NCBI GenBank assembly: GCA_023053685.1
Contig: JALIGW010000025.1
Location: 11,684,953 to 11,748,952, forward strand
Reading direction: 5' to 3'
DNA length: 64,000 bases
From: Diadophis punctatus similis
Taxonomy: Eukaryota > Chordata > Lepidosauria > Squamata > Dipsadidae
Shown here: piece by piece, positions 34,876 through 46,561 of the stretch
How positions within the stretch are numbered: position 1 is the first letter of the stretch
Layout: the number at the start of each line of letters is the position of its first letter
Notes under the pieces: generated by a model
The model's database searches: none
Seen by the model: only the letters and a program-made list of their open reading frames with translations
Told to the model about the DNA's origin: nothing
Position numbers and translations under genes: made by a program

Positions 34876-36184
34876 CATCTCAAATGCAAAAACGGATGCT
34901 GGGACATGAATCAGGGTGGAATTCCATACTTAAAAATGGTATTGCTTGCTGTTTTTAAAGATTGAGTGTTTTTGATCCCCGAGGAAAAACGCGTGATGCC
35001 GGGGTCAGAAAAAATGGTGCCAGGAAGAGAAATTTTTTTTTCATCTCAAATCCAAAAACGGATGCTAGGACGTTAATCAGGGTGAAATTCCATACTTAAA
35101 AATGGTATTGCTTGCTGTTTTTAAAAATTGAGTGTTTTTGGTCCTCGAGGAAAAAACGCGTGATGCCGGGGTCAGAAAAAATGGTGCCCAGAAGTGAAAA
35201 AAAAATTTTCATCTCAAATGCAAAAACGGATGCTACGACATTAATCAAGGTGAAATTCCATACTTAAAAATGGTATTGCTTGCTGTTTTTAAAAATTGAG
35301 TGTTTTTGGTCCCCGAGGAAAAAAACGCGTGATGCCGGGGTCAGAAAAAGTGGTGCCCAGAAGTGGAAAAAAAAATTTCATCTCAAATGCAAAAACGGAT
35401 GCTAGGACATTAATCAGGGTGATATTCCATACTTAAAAATGGTATTGCTTGCTGTTTTTAAAAATTGAGTGTTTTTGGTCCCCGAGGAAAAACGCATGAT
35501 GCCGGGGTCAGAAAAAATGGTGCCCAGAAGTGAAAATTTTATTTTCATCTCAAATCCAAAAACAGATGCTAGGACGTTAATCAGGGTGAAATTCCATACT
35601 TAAAAATGGTATTGCTTGCTGTTTTTAAAAATTGAGTGTTTTTGGTCCCTGAGGAAAAAACGTGTGATGCCGGGGTCAGAAAAAATGGTGCCCAGAAGTG
35701 AAAAAAAATTTTTCATCTCAAATGCAAAAACGGATGCTGGGACATGAATCAGGGTGGAATTTCATACTTTAAAAAGGTATTGCTTGCTGTTTTTAAAAAT
35801 TGAGTGTTTTTGGTCCCCGAGGAAAAAAACCGTGATGCCGCGGTCAGAAAAAATGGTGCCCAGAAGCGAAAACATTTTTTTCAAGTCAAATGCAAAAATG
35901 GATGCTGGGACATGAATTGGGTTGAATTTCATACTTAAAAATGGTATTGCTTGCTGTTTTTAAAAATTGAGTGTTTTTGGTCCCCGAGGAAAAAACGCGT
36001 GATGCCGGGGTCAGAAAAAATGGTGCCTAGAAGTGAAAAAAAATTTTTCATCTCAAATGCAAAAACGGATGCTGGGACATGAATCAGGGTGGAATTCCAT
36101 ACTTAAAAATGGTATTGCTTGCTGTTTTTAAAGATTGAGTGTTTTTGGTCCCCGAGGAAAAACGCGTGATGCCGGGGTCAGAAA

Positions 36185-38030
36185 AAATGGTGCCCAGAAG
36201 TGAAAAAAAATTTTTCATCTCAAATGCAAAAACGGATGCTACGACATGAATCAGGGTGAAATTCCATACTTAAAAATGGTATTGCTTGCTGTTTTTAAAA
36301 ATTGAGTGTTTATGGTCCCCGGGGAAGAACCGCGTGATGCCGGGGTCAGAAAAAGTGGGGCCCAGAAGTGGAAAAAATTTTTTTCATCTCAAATGCAAAA
36401 ACGGATGCTGGGGAAAAAATGCGTGATGCCGGGGTCAGAAAAAATGGTGCCTAGAAGTGAAAAAAAAATTTTCATCTCAAATGCAAAAACGGATGCTGGG
36501 ACATGAATCAGGGTGGAATTCCATACTTAAAAATGGTATTGCTTGCTGTTTTTAAAAATTGAGTGTTTTTGGTCCCCGAGGAAAAACGCGTGATGCCGGG
36601 GTCAGAAAAAATGGTGCCCAGAAGTGAAAATTTTTTTTTCATCTCAAATCCAAAAATGGATGCAAGGACATTAATGAGGGTGAAATTCCACACTTAAAAT
36701 GGTATTGCTTGCTGTTTTTAAAAATTGAGTGTTTTTGGTCCCTGAGGAAAAAACGCGTGATGCCGGTCAGAAAAAATGGTGATCAGAAGTGAAAAAAAAA
36801 TTTTCATCTCAAATGCAAAAACGGATGCTGGGACATGAATCAGGGTGGAATTTCATACTTAAAAATGGTATTGCTTGCTGTTTTTAAAAATTGAGTGTTT
36901 TTGGTCCCTGAGGAAAAAAACCGTGATGCCGCGGTGAGAAAAAATGGTGCCTAGAACCGAAAAAAAAAATTTCATCTCAAATGCAAAAATGGATGCTAGG
37001 ACATTAATCAGGGTGAAATTCCATACTTAAAAATGGTATTGCTTGCTGTTTTTAAAAATTGAGTGTTTTTGGTCCCCGAGGAAAAAACGCGTGATGCCGG
37101 GGTCAGAAAAAATGGTGCCCAGAAGTGAAAAAAAATTTTTCATCTCAAATGCAAAAACGGATGCTACGACATGAATCAGGGTGAAATTCCATACTTAAAA
37201 ATGGTATTGCTTGCTGTTTTTAAAAATTGAGTGTTTATGGTCCCCGGGGAAGAACCGCGTGATGCCGGGGTCAGAAAAAGTGGTGCCCAGAAGTGGAAAA
37301 AAAATTTTTCATCTCAAATGCAAAAACGGATGCTGGGGAAAAAATGCGTGATGCCGGGGTCAGAAAAAATGGTGCCTAGAAGTGAAAAAAAAATTTTCAT
37401 CTCAAATGCAAAAACGGATGCTGGGACATGAATCAGGGTGGAATTCCATACTTAAAAATGGTATTGCTTGCTGTTTTTAAAAATTGAGTGTTTTTGGTCC
37501 CCGAGGAAAAACGCGTGATGCCGGGGTCAGAAAAAATGGTGCCCAGAAGTGAAAATTTTTTTTTCATCTCAAATCCAAAAATGGATGCAAGGACATTAAT
37601 GAGGGTGAAATTCCACACTTAAAATGGTATTGCTTGCTGTTTTTAAAAATTGAGTGTTTTTGGTCCCTGAGGAAAAAACGCGTGATGCCGGTCAGAAAAA
37701 ATGGTGATCAGAAGTGAAAAAAAAATTTTCATCTCAAATGCAAAAACGGATGCTGGGACATGAATCAGGGTGGAATTTCATACTTAAAAATGGTATTGCT
37801 TGCTGTTTTTAAAAATTGAGTGTTTTTGGTCCCCGAGGAAAAACGCGTGATGCCGGGGTCAGAAAAAATGGTGCCCAGAAGTGAAAATTTTTTTTCATCT
37901 CAAATCCAAAAATGGATGCAAGGACATTAATGAGGGTGAAATTCCACACTTAAAATGGTATTGCTTGCTGTTTTTAAAAATTGAGTGTTTTTGGTCCCTG
38001 AGGAAAAAACGAGTGAAGCCGGTCAGAAAA
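36185..38030. repeat. 925 bp tandem duplication inside the 5,021 bp unit
   Basis: Phase marks 36188, 36356, 36445, 36612 and 36777 recur at 37113, 37281, 37370, 37537 and 37702, each 925 bp later. Each copy contains a 'gtttatgg' monomer, a short 89 bp monomer and a 'caaatcc' monomer. The first copy has 'gtggggccc' at 36356-36363 where the second has 'gtggtgccc'. Confidence 0.88.
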
Positions 38031-38197
38031 AATGGTGATCAGAAGTGAAAAAAAATTTTTCATCTCAAATGCAAAAACGGATGCTGGGACATGAATCAGG
38101 GTGGAATTTCATACTTAAAAATGGTATTGCTTGCTGTTTTTAAAAATTGAGTGTTTTTGGTCCCCGAGGAAAAAACGCATGATGCCGGGGTCAGAAA

Positions 38198-41100
38198 AAA
38201 TGGTGCCCAAAAATAAAAAAAAAATTCATCTCAAATGCAAAAATGGATGCTAGGACATTAATCAGGGTGAAATTCCATACTTAAAAATAGTATTGCTTGC
38301 TGTTTTTAAAAATTGAGTGTTTTTGGTCCCCGAGGAAAAAATGCGTGATGCCGGGGTCAGAAAAAATAGTGCCCAGAAGTGAAAATGTTTTTTTCATCTC
38401 AAATGCAAAAATGGATGCTAGGACATTAATCAGGGTGAAATTCCATACTTAAAAATGGTATTGCTTGCTGTTTTTAAAATTTAGTGTTTTTGGTCCCCGA
38501 GGAAAAACGCGTGATGCAGGGGTCAGAAAAAATGGTGCCCAGAAGTGAAAAAAAATTTTTCATCTCAAATGCAAAAACGGATGCTAGGACATTAATCAGG
38601 GTGAAATTCCATACTTAAAAATGGTATTGCTTGCTGTTTTTAAAAATTGAGTGGTTTTGGTCCCCGAGGAAAAAACGCGTGATGCCGCGGTCAGAAAAAA
38701 TGGTGCCCAGAAGTGAAATTTTTTTTTCTGGTCAAATGCAAAAATGGATGCTGGGACATGAATTGTGTTGAATTTCATACTTAAAAATGGTATTGCTTGC
38801 TGTCTTTAAAAATTGAGTGTTTTTGGTCCCCGAGGAAAAAAACCGTGATGCCGCGGTCAGAAAAAATGGTGCCCAGAAGCGAAAACATTTTTTTCAAGTC
38901 AAATGCAAAAATGGATGCTGGGACATGAATTGGGTTGAATTTCATACTTAAAAATGGTATTGCTTGCTGTTTTTAAAAATTGAGTGTTTTTGCTCCCTGA
39001 GGAAAAAAACCGTGATGCCGCGGTGAGAAAAAATGGTGCCTAGAACCGAAAAAAATTTTTTCATCTCAAATGCAAAAATGGATGCTAGGACATTAATCAG
39101 GGTGAAATTCCATACTTAAAAATGGTATTGCTTGCTGTTTTTAAAAATTGAGTGTTTTTGGTCCCCGAGGAAAAAACGCGTGATGCCGGGGTCAGAAAAA
39201 ATGGTGCCTAGAAGTGAAAAAAAATTTTTCATCTCAAATGCAAAAACGGATGCTGGGACATGAATCAGGGTGGAATTCCATACTTAAAAATGGTATTGCT
39301 TGCTGTTTTTAAAAATTGAGTGTTTTTGGTCCCCGAGGAAAAACGCGTGATGCCGGGGTCAGAAAAAATGGTGCCCAGAAGTGAAAATTTTTTTTTCATC
39401 TCAAATCCAAAAATGGATGCAAGGACATTAATGAGGGTGAAATTCCACACTTAAAATGGTATTGCTTGCTGTTTTTAAAAATTGAGTGTTTTTGGTCCCT
39501 GAGGAAAAAACGCGTGATGCCGGTCAGAAAAAATGGTGATCAGAAGTGAAAAAAAAATTTTCATCTCAAATGCAAAAACGGATGCTGGGACATGAATCAG
39601 GGTGGAATTTCATACTTAAAAATGGTATTGCTTGCTGTTTTTAAAAATTGAGTGTTTTTGGTCCCTGAGGAAAAAACGCGTGATGCCGGGGTCAGAAAAA
39701 ATGGTGATCAGAAGTGAAAAAAAAATTTTCATCTCAAATGCAAAAACGGATGCTGGGACATGAATTGGGTTGAATTTCATACTTAAAAATGGTATTGCTT
39801 GCTGTTTTTAAAAATTGAGTGTTTTTGGTCCCTGAGGAATAAAACCGTGATGCCGCGGTGAGAAAAAATTGTGCCTAGAAGCGAAAATTTTTTTTTCATC
39901 TCAAATGCAAAAACGGATGCTGGGACATGAATCAGGGTGGAATTCCATACTTAAAAATGGTATTGCTTGCTGTTTTTAAAGATTGAGTGTTTTTGATCCC
40001 CGAGGAAAAACGCGTGATGCCGGGGTCAGAAAAAATGGTGCCAGGAAGAGAAATTTTTTTTTCATCTCAAATCCAAAAACGGATGCTAGGACGTTAATCA
40101 GGGTGAAATTCCATACTTAAAAATGGTATTGCTTGCTGTTTTTAAAAATTGAGTGTTTTTGGTCCTCGAGGAAAAAACGCGTGATGCCGGGGTCAGAAAA
40201 AATGGAGCCCAGAAGTGAAAAAAAAATTTTCATCTCAAATGCAAAAACGGATGCTACGACATTAATCAAGGTGAAATTCCATACTTAAAAATGGTATTGC
40301 TTGCTGTTTTTAAAAATTGAGTGTTTTTGGTCCCCGAGGAAAAAAACGCGTGATGCCGGGGTCAGAAAAAGTGGTGCCCAGAAGTGGAAAAAAAAATTTC
40401 ATCTCAAATGCAAAAACGGATGCTAGGACATTAATCAGGGTGATATTCCATACTTAAAAATGGTATTGCTTGCTGTTTTTAAAAATTGAGTGTTTTTGGT
40501 CCCCGAGGAAAAACGCATGATGCCGGGGTCAGAAAAAATGGTGCCCAGAAGTGAAAATTTTATTTTCATCTCAAATCCAAAAACAGATGCTAGGACGTTA
40601 ATCAGGGTGAAATTCCATACTTAAAAATGGTATTGCTTGCTGTTTTTAAAAATTGAGTGTTTTTGGTCCCTGAGGAAAAAACGTGTGATGCCGGGGTCAG
40701 AAAAAATGGTGCCCAGAAGTGAAAAAAAATTTTTCATCTCAAATGCAAAAACGGATGCTGGGACATGAATCAGGGTGGAATTTCATACTTTAAAAAGGTA
40801 TTGCTTGCTGTTTTTAAAAATTGAGTGTTTTTGGTCCCCGAGGAAAAAAACCGTGATGCCGCGGTCAGAAAAAATGGTGCCCAGAAGCGAAAACATTTTT
40901 TTCAAGTCAAATGCAAAAATGGATGCTGGGACATGAATTGGGTTGAATTTCATACTTAAAAATGGTATTGCTTGCTGTTTTTAAAAATTGAGTGTTTTTG
41001 GTCCCCGAGGAAAAAACGCGTGATGCCGGGGTCAGAAAAAATGGTGCCTAGAAGTGAAAAAAAATTTTTCATCTCAAATGCAAAAACGGATGCTGGGACA

Positions 41101-41225
41101 TGAATCAGGGTGGAATTCCATACTTAAAAATGGTATTGCTTGCTGTTTTTAAAGATTGAGTGTTTTTGGTCCCCGAGGAAAAACGCGTGATGCCGGGGTC
41201 AGAAAAAATGGTGCCCAGAAGTGAA
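38198..41225. repeat. 5,021 bp HOR, second copy (first 3 kb only)
   Basis: Marks 38201 to 41042 equal those of the first copy plus 5,021 bp, including all diagnostic monomers. Near 41.22 kb the order changes. The first copy continues with a 'ctacgacatgaatc' monomer, whereas here a 'caaatccaaaaatgg' monomer follows. One tract difference is visible: A5T8 at 34863-34875 became A4T9 at 39884-39896. Confidence 0.9.
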
Positions 41226-44200
41226 AATTTTTTTTCATCTCAAATCCAAAAATGGATGCAAGGACATTAATGAGGGTGAAATTCCACACTTAAAATGGTA
41301 TTGCTTGCTGTTTTTAAAAATTGAGTGTTTTTGGTCCCTGAGGAAAAAACGCGTGATGCCGGGGTCAGAAAAAATGGTTATCAGAAGTGAAAAAAAAATT
41401 TTCATCTCAAATGCAAAAACGGATGCTGGGACATGAATTGGGTTGAATTTCATACTTAAAAATGGTATTGCTTGCTGTTTTTAAAAATTGAGTGTTTTTG
41501 GTCCCCGAGGAAAAAAACCGTGATGCCGCGGTCAGAAAAAATGGTGCCCAGAAGCGAAAACATTTTTTTCAAGTAAAATGCAAAAATGGATGCTGGGACA
41601 TGAATTGGGTTGAATTTCATACTTAAAAATGGTATTGCTTGCTGTTTTTAAAAATTGAGTGTTTTTGCTCCCTGAGGAAAAAAACCGTGATGCCGCGGTG
41701 AGAAAAAATGGTGCCTAGAACCGAAAAAAATTTTTTCATCTCAAATGCAAAAATGGATGCTAGGACATTAATCAGGGTGAAATTCCATACTTAAAAATGG
41801 TATTGCTTGCTGTTTTTAAAAATTGAGTGTTTTTGGTCCCCGAGGAAAAAACGCGTGATGCCGGGGTCAGAAAAAATGGTGCCTAGAAGTGAAAAAAAAT
41901 TTTTCATCTCAAATGCAAAAACGGATGCTGGGACATGAATCAGGGTGGAATTCCATACTTAAAAATGGTATTGCTTGCTGTTTTTAAAAATTGAGTGTTT
42001 TTGGTCCCCGAGGAAAAACGCGTGATGCCGGGGTCAGAAAAAATGGTGCCCAGAAGTGAAAATTTTTTTTTCATCTCAAATCCAAAAATGGATGCAAGGA
42101 CATTAATGAGGGTGAAATTCCACACTTAAAATGGTATTGCTTGCTGTTTTTAAAAATTGAGTGTTTTTGGTCCCTGAGGAAAAAACGCGTGATGCCGGTC
42201 AGAAAAAATGGTGATCAGAAGTGAAAAAAAAAATTTTCATCTCAAATGCAAAAACGGATGCTGGGACATGAATCAGGGTGGAATTTCATACTTAAAAATG
42301 GTATTGCTTGCTGTTTTTAAAGATTGAGTGTTTTTGGTCCCCGAGGAAAAACGCGTGATGCCGGGGTCAGAAAAAATGGTGCCCAGAAGTGAAAATTTTT
42401 TTTTCATCTCAAATCCAAAAATGGATGCAAGGACATTAATGAGGGTGAAATTCCACACTTAAAATGGTATTGCTTGCTGTTTTTAAAAATTGAGTGTTTT
42501 TGGTCCCTGAGGAAAAAACGCGTGATGCCGGGGTCAGAAAAAGTGGGGCCCAGAAGTGGAAAAAATTTTTTTCATCTCAAATGCAAAACGGATGCTGGGG
42601 AAAAAATGCGTGATGCCGGGGTCAGAAAAAATGGTGCCTAGAAGTGAAAAAAAAATTTTCATCTCAAATGCAAAAACGGATGCTGGGACATGAATCAGGG
42701 TGGAATTCCATACTTAAAAATGGTATTGCTTGCTGTTTTTAAAAATTGAGTGTTTTTGGTCCCCGAGGAAAAACGCGTGATGCCGGGGTCAGAAAAAATG
42801 GTGCCCAGAAGTGAAAATTTTTTTTTCATCTCAAATCCAAAAATGGATGCAAGGACATTAATGAGGGTGAAATTCCACACTTAAAATGGTATTGCTTGCT
42901 GTTTTTAAAAATTGAGTGTTTTTGGTCCCTGAGGAAAAAACGCGTGATGCCGGTCAGAAAAAATGGTGATCAGAAGTGAAAAAAAAATTTTCATCTCAAA
43001 TGCAAAAACGGATGCTGGGACATGAATCAGGGTGGAATTTCATACTTAAAAATGGTATTGCTTGCTGTTTTTAAAAATTGAGTGTTTTTGGTCCCTGAGG
43101 AAAAAACGCGTGATGCCGGGGTCAGAAAAAATGGTGCCCAGAAGTGAAAAAAAATTTTTCATCTCAAATGCAAAAACGGATGCTACGACATGAATCAGGG
43201 TGAAATTCCATACTTAAAAATGGTATTGCTTGCTGTTTTTAAAAATTGAGTGTTTATGGTCCCCGGGGAAGAACCGCGTGATGCCGGGGTCAGAAAAAGT
43301 GGTGCCCAGAAGTGGAAAAAAAATTTTTCATCTCAAATGCAAAAACGGATGCTGGGGAAAAAATGCGTGATGCCGGGGTCAGAAAAAATGGTGCCTAGAA
43401 GTGAAAAAAAAATTTTCATCTCAAATGCAAAAACGGATGCTGGGACATGAATCAGGGTGGAATTCCATACTTAAAAATGGTATTGCTTGCTGTTTTTAAA
43501 AATTGAGTGTTTTTGGTCCCCGAGGAAAAACGCGTGATGCCGGGGTCAGAAAAAATGGTGCCCAGAAGTGAAAATTTTTTTTTCATCTCAAATCCAAAAA
43601 TGGATGCAAGGACATTAATGAGGGTGAAATTCCACACTTAAAATGGTATTGCTTGCTGTTTTTAAAAATTGAGTGTTTTTGGTCCCTGAGGAAAAAACGC
43701 GTGATGCCGGTCAGAAAAAATGGTGATCAGAAGTGAAAAAAAAATTTTCATCTCAAATGCAAAAACGGATGCTGGGACATGAATCAGGGTGGAATTTCAT
43801 ACTTAAAAATGGTATTGCTTGCTGTTTTTAAAAATTGAGTGTTTTTGGTCCCCGAGGAAAAACGCGTGATGCCGGGGTCAGAAAAAATGGTGCCCAGAAG
43901 TGAAAATTTTTTTTCATCTCAAATCCAAAAATGGATGCAAGGACATTAATGAGGGTGAAATTCCACACTTAAAATGGTATTGCTTGCTGTTTTTAAAAAT
44001 TGAGTGTTTTTGGTCCCTGAGGAAAAAACGCGTGAAGCCGGTCAGAAAAAATGGTGATCAGAAGTGAAAAAAAATTTTTCATCTCAAATGCAAAAACGGA
44101 TGCTGGGACATGAATCAGGGTGGAATTTCATACTTAAAAATGGTATTGCTTGCTGTTTTTAAAAATTGAGTGTTTTTGGTCCCCGAGGAAAAAACGCATG

Positions 44201-46561
44201 ATGCCGGGGTCAGAAAAAATGGTGCCCAAAAATAAAAAAAAAATTCATCTCAAATGCAAAAATGGATGTAAGGACATTAATCAGGGTGAAATTCCATACT
44301 TAAAAATAGTATTGCTTGCTGTTTTTAAAAATTGAGTGTTTTTGGTCCCCGAGGAAAAACGCGTGATGCCGGGGTCAGAAAAAATGGTGCCCAGAAGTGA
44401 AAATTTTTTTTTCATCTCAAATCCAAAAATGGATGCAAGGACATTAATGAGGGTGAAATTCCACACTTAAAATGGTATTGCTTGCTGTTTTTAAAAATTG
44501 AGTGTTTTTGGTCCCTGAGGAAAAAACGCGTGATGCCGGTCAGAAAAAATGGTGATCAGAAGTGAAAAAAAAATTTTCATCTCAAATGCAAAAACGGATG
44601 CTGGGACATGAATCAGGGTGGAATTTCATACTTAAAAATGGTATTGCTTGCTGTTTTTAAAAATTGAGTGTTTTTGGTCCCTGAGGAAAAAAACCGTGAT
44701 GCCGGGGTCAGAAAAAGTGGTGCCCAGAAGTGGAAAAAAAATTTTTCATCTCAAATGCAAAAACGGATGCTGGGACATGAATCAGGGTGGAATTTCATAC
44801 TTAAAAATGGTATTGCTTGCTGTTTTTAAAAATTGAGTGTTTTTGGTCCCCGAGGAAAAAACGCATGATGCCGGGGTCAGAAAAAATGGTGCCCAAAAAT
44901 AAAAAAAAAATTCATCTCAAATGCAAAAATGGATGTAAGGACATTAATCAGGGTGAAATTCCATACTTAAAAATAGTATTGCTTGCTGTTTTTAAAAATT
45001 GAGTGTTTTTGGTCCCCGAGGAAAAACGCGTGATGCCGGGGTCAGAAAAAATAGTGCCCAGAAGTGAAAATGTTTTTTTCATCTCAAATGCAAAAATGGA
45101 TGCTAGGACATTAATCAGGGTGAAATTCCATACTTAAAAATGGTATTGCTTGCTGTTTTTAAAGATTGAGTGTTTTTGGTCCCCGAGGAAAAACGCGTGA
45201 TGCCGGGGTCAGAAAAAATGGTGCCCAGAAGTGAAAATTTTTTTTTCATCTCAAATCCAAAAATGGATGCAAGGACATTAATGAGGGTGAAATTCCACAC
45301 TTAAAATGGTATTGCTTGCTGTTTTTAAAAATTGAGTGTTTTTGGTCCCTGAGGAAAAAACGCGTGATGCCGGGGTCAGAAAAAGTGGGGCCCAGAAGTG
45401 GAAAAAAATTTTTTCATCTCAAATGCAAAACGGATGCTGGGGAAAAAATGCGTGATGCCGGGGTCAGAAAAAATGGTGCCTAGAAGTGAAAAAAAAATTT
45501 TCATCTCAAATGCAAAAACGGATGCTGGGACATGAATCAGGGTGGAATTCCATACTTAAAAATGGTATTGCTTGCTGTTTTTAAAAATTGAGTGTTTTTG
45601 GTCCCCGAGGAAAAACGCGTGATGCCGGGGTCAGAAAAAATGGTGCCCAGAAGTGAAAATTTTTTTTTCATCTCAAATCCAAAAATGGATGCAAGGACAT
45701 TAATGAGGGTGAAATTCCACACTTAAAATGGTATTGCTTGCTGTTTTTAAAAATTGAGTGTTTTTGGTCCCTGAGGAAAAAACGCGTGATGCCGGTCAGA
45801 AAAAATGGTGATCAGAAGTGAAAAAAAAATTTTCATCTCAAATGCAAAAACGGATGCTGGGACATGAATCAGGGTGGAATTTCATACTTAAAAATGGTAT
45901 TGCTTGCTGTTTTTAAAAATTGAGTGTTTTTGGTCCCTGAGGAAAAAACGCGTGATGCCGGGGTCAGAAAAAATGGTGCCCAGAAGTGAAAAAAAATTTT
46001 TCATCTCAAATGCAAAAACGGATGCTACGACATGAATCAGGGTGAAATTCCATACTTAAAAATGGTATTGCTTGCTGTTTTTAAAAATTGAGTGTTTATG
46101 GTCCCCGGGGAAGAACCGCGTGATGCCGGTCAGAAAAAATGGTGATCAGAAGTGAAAAAAAAATTTTCATCTCAAATGCAAAAACGGATGCTGGGACATG
46201 AATCAGGGTGGAATTTCATACTTAAAAATGGTATTGCTTGCTGTTTTTAAAAATTGAGTGTTTTTGGTCCCTGAGGAAAAAACGCGTGATGCCGGGGTCA
46301 GAAAAAATGGTGCCCAGAAGTGAAAAAAAATTTTTCATCTCAAATGCAAAAACGGATGCTACGACATGAATCAGGGTGAAATTCCATACTTAAAAATGGT
46401 ATTGCTTGCTGTTTTTAAAAATTGAGTGTTTATGGTCCCCGGGGAAGAACCGCGTGATGCCGGGGTCAGAAAAAGTGGTGCCCAGAAGTGGAAAAAAAAT
46501 TTTTCATCTCAAATGCAAAAACGGATGCTGGGGAAAAAATGCGTGATGCCGGGGTCAGAAA
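41226..46561. repeat. Rearranged domain 2 monomers
   Basis: This stretch contains the domain 2 subtypes in shuffled order. There are several 'caaatcc'/'gatgcaagg'/'ttccacactt' monomers paired with 'ggtgatcagaag' monomers, and four short monomers (about 42541-42628, 43297-43385, 45383-45470, 46473-46561). A 667 bp tandem repeat occurs near 44.2-45.0 kb. A 'ggttatcag' variant is near 41377, and 'aagtaaaatgc' is near 41572. Confidence 0.84.
44217..45010. repeat. 667 bp tandem duplication
   Basis: The phase marker 'gcccaaaaataaaaaa' with a private 'ggatgtaagg' change occurs at about 44224-44275 and again at about 44891-44941, 667 bp apart (four monomers). The private change is not seen in the other copies of this marker monomer, so these two are sister copies. 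Confidence 0.87.

Larger units (their letters stand above)
33177..38197. repeat. 5,021 bp higher-order repeat, full copy
   Basis: It runs between two occurrences of the phase marker 'gcccaaaaataaaaaa' (33184 and 38205) and holds 31 monomers, two of them the short 89 bp form (about 36353-36441 and 37278-37366). Diagnostic monomers include 'gatgcaggggtcag' (33496), 'gagtggttttgg' with 'tctggtcaaatgc' (33629-33717) and 'gtctttaaaaattg' (33781). Others are 'caaatccaaaaatgg' (34381), 'gaataaaaccg' (34817), 'ccaggaagag' (35019) and 'gatattcc' (35421). The next copy reproduces the first 3.0 kb at exactly 5,021 bp offset. Confidence 0.9.
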
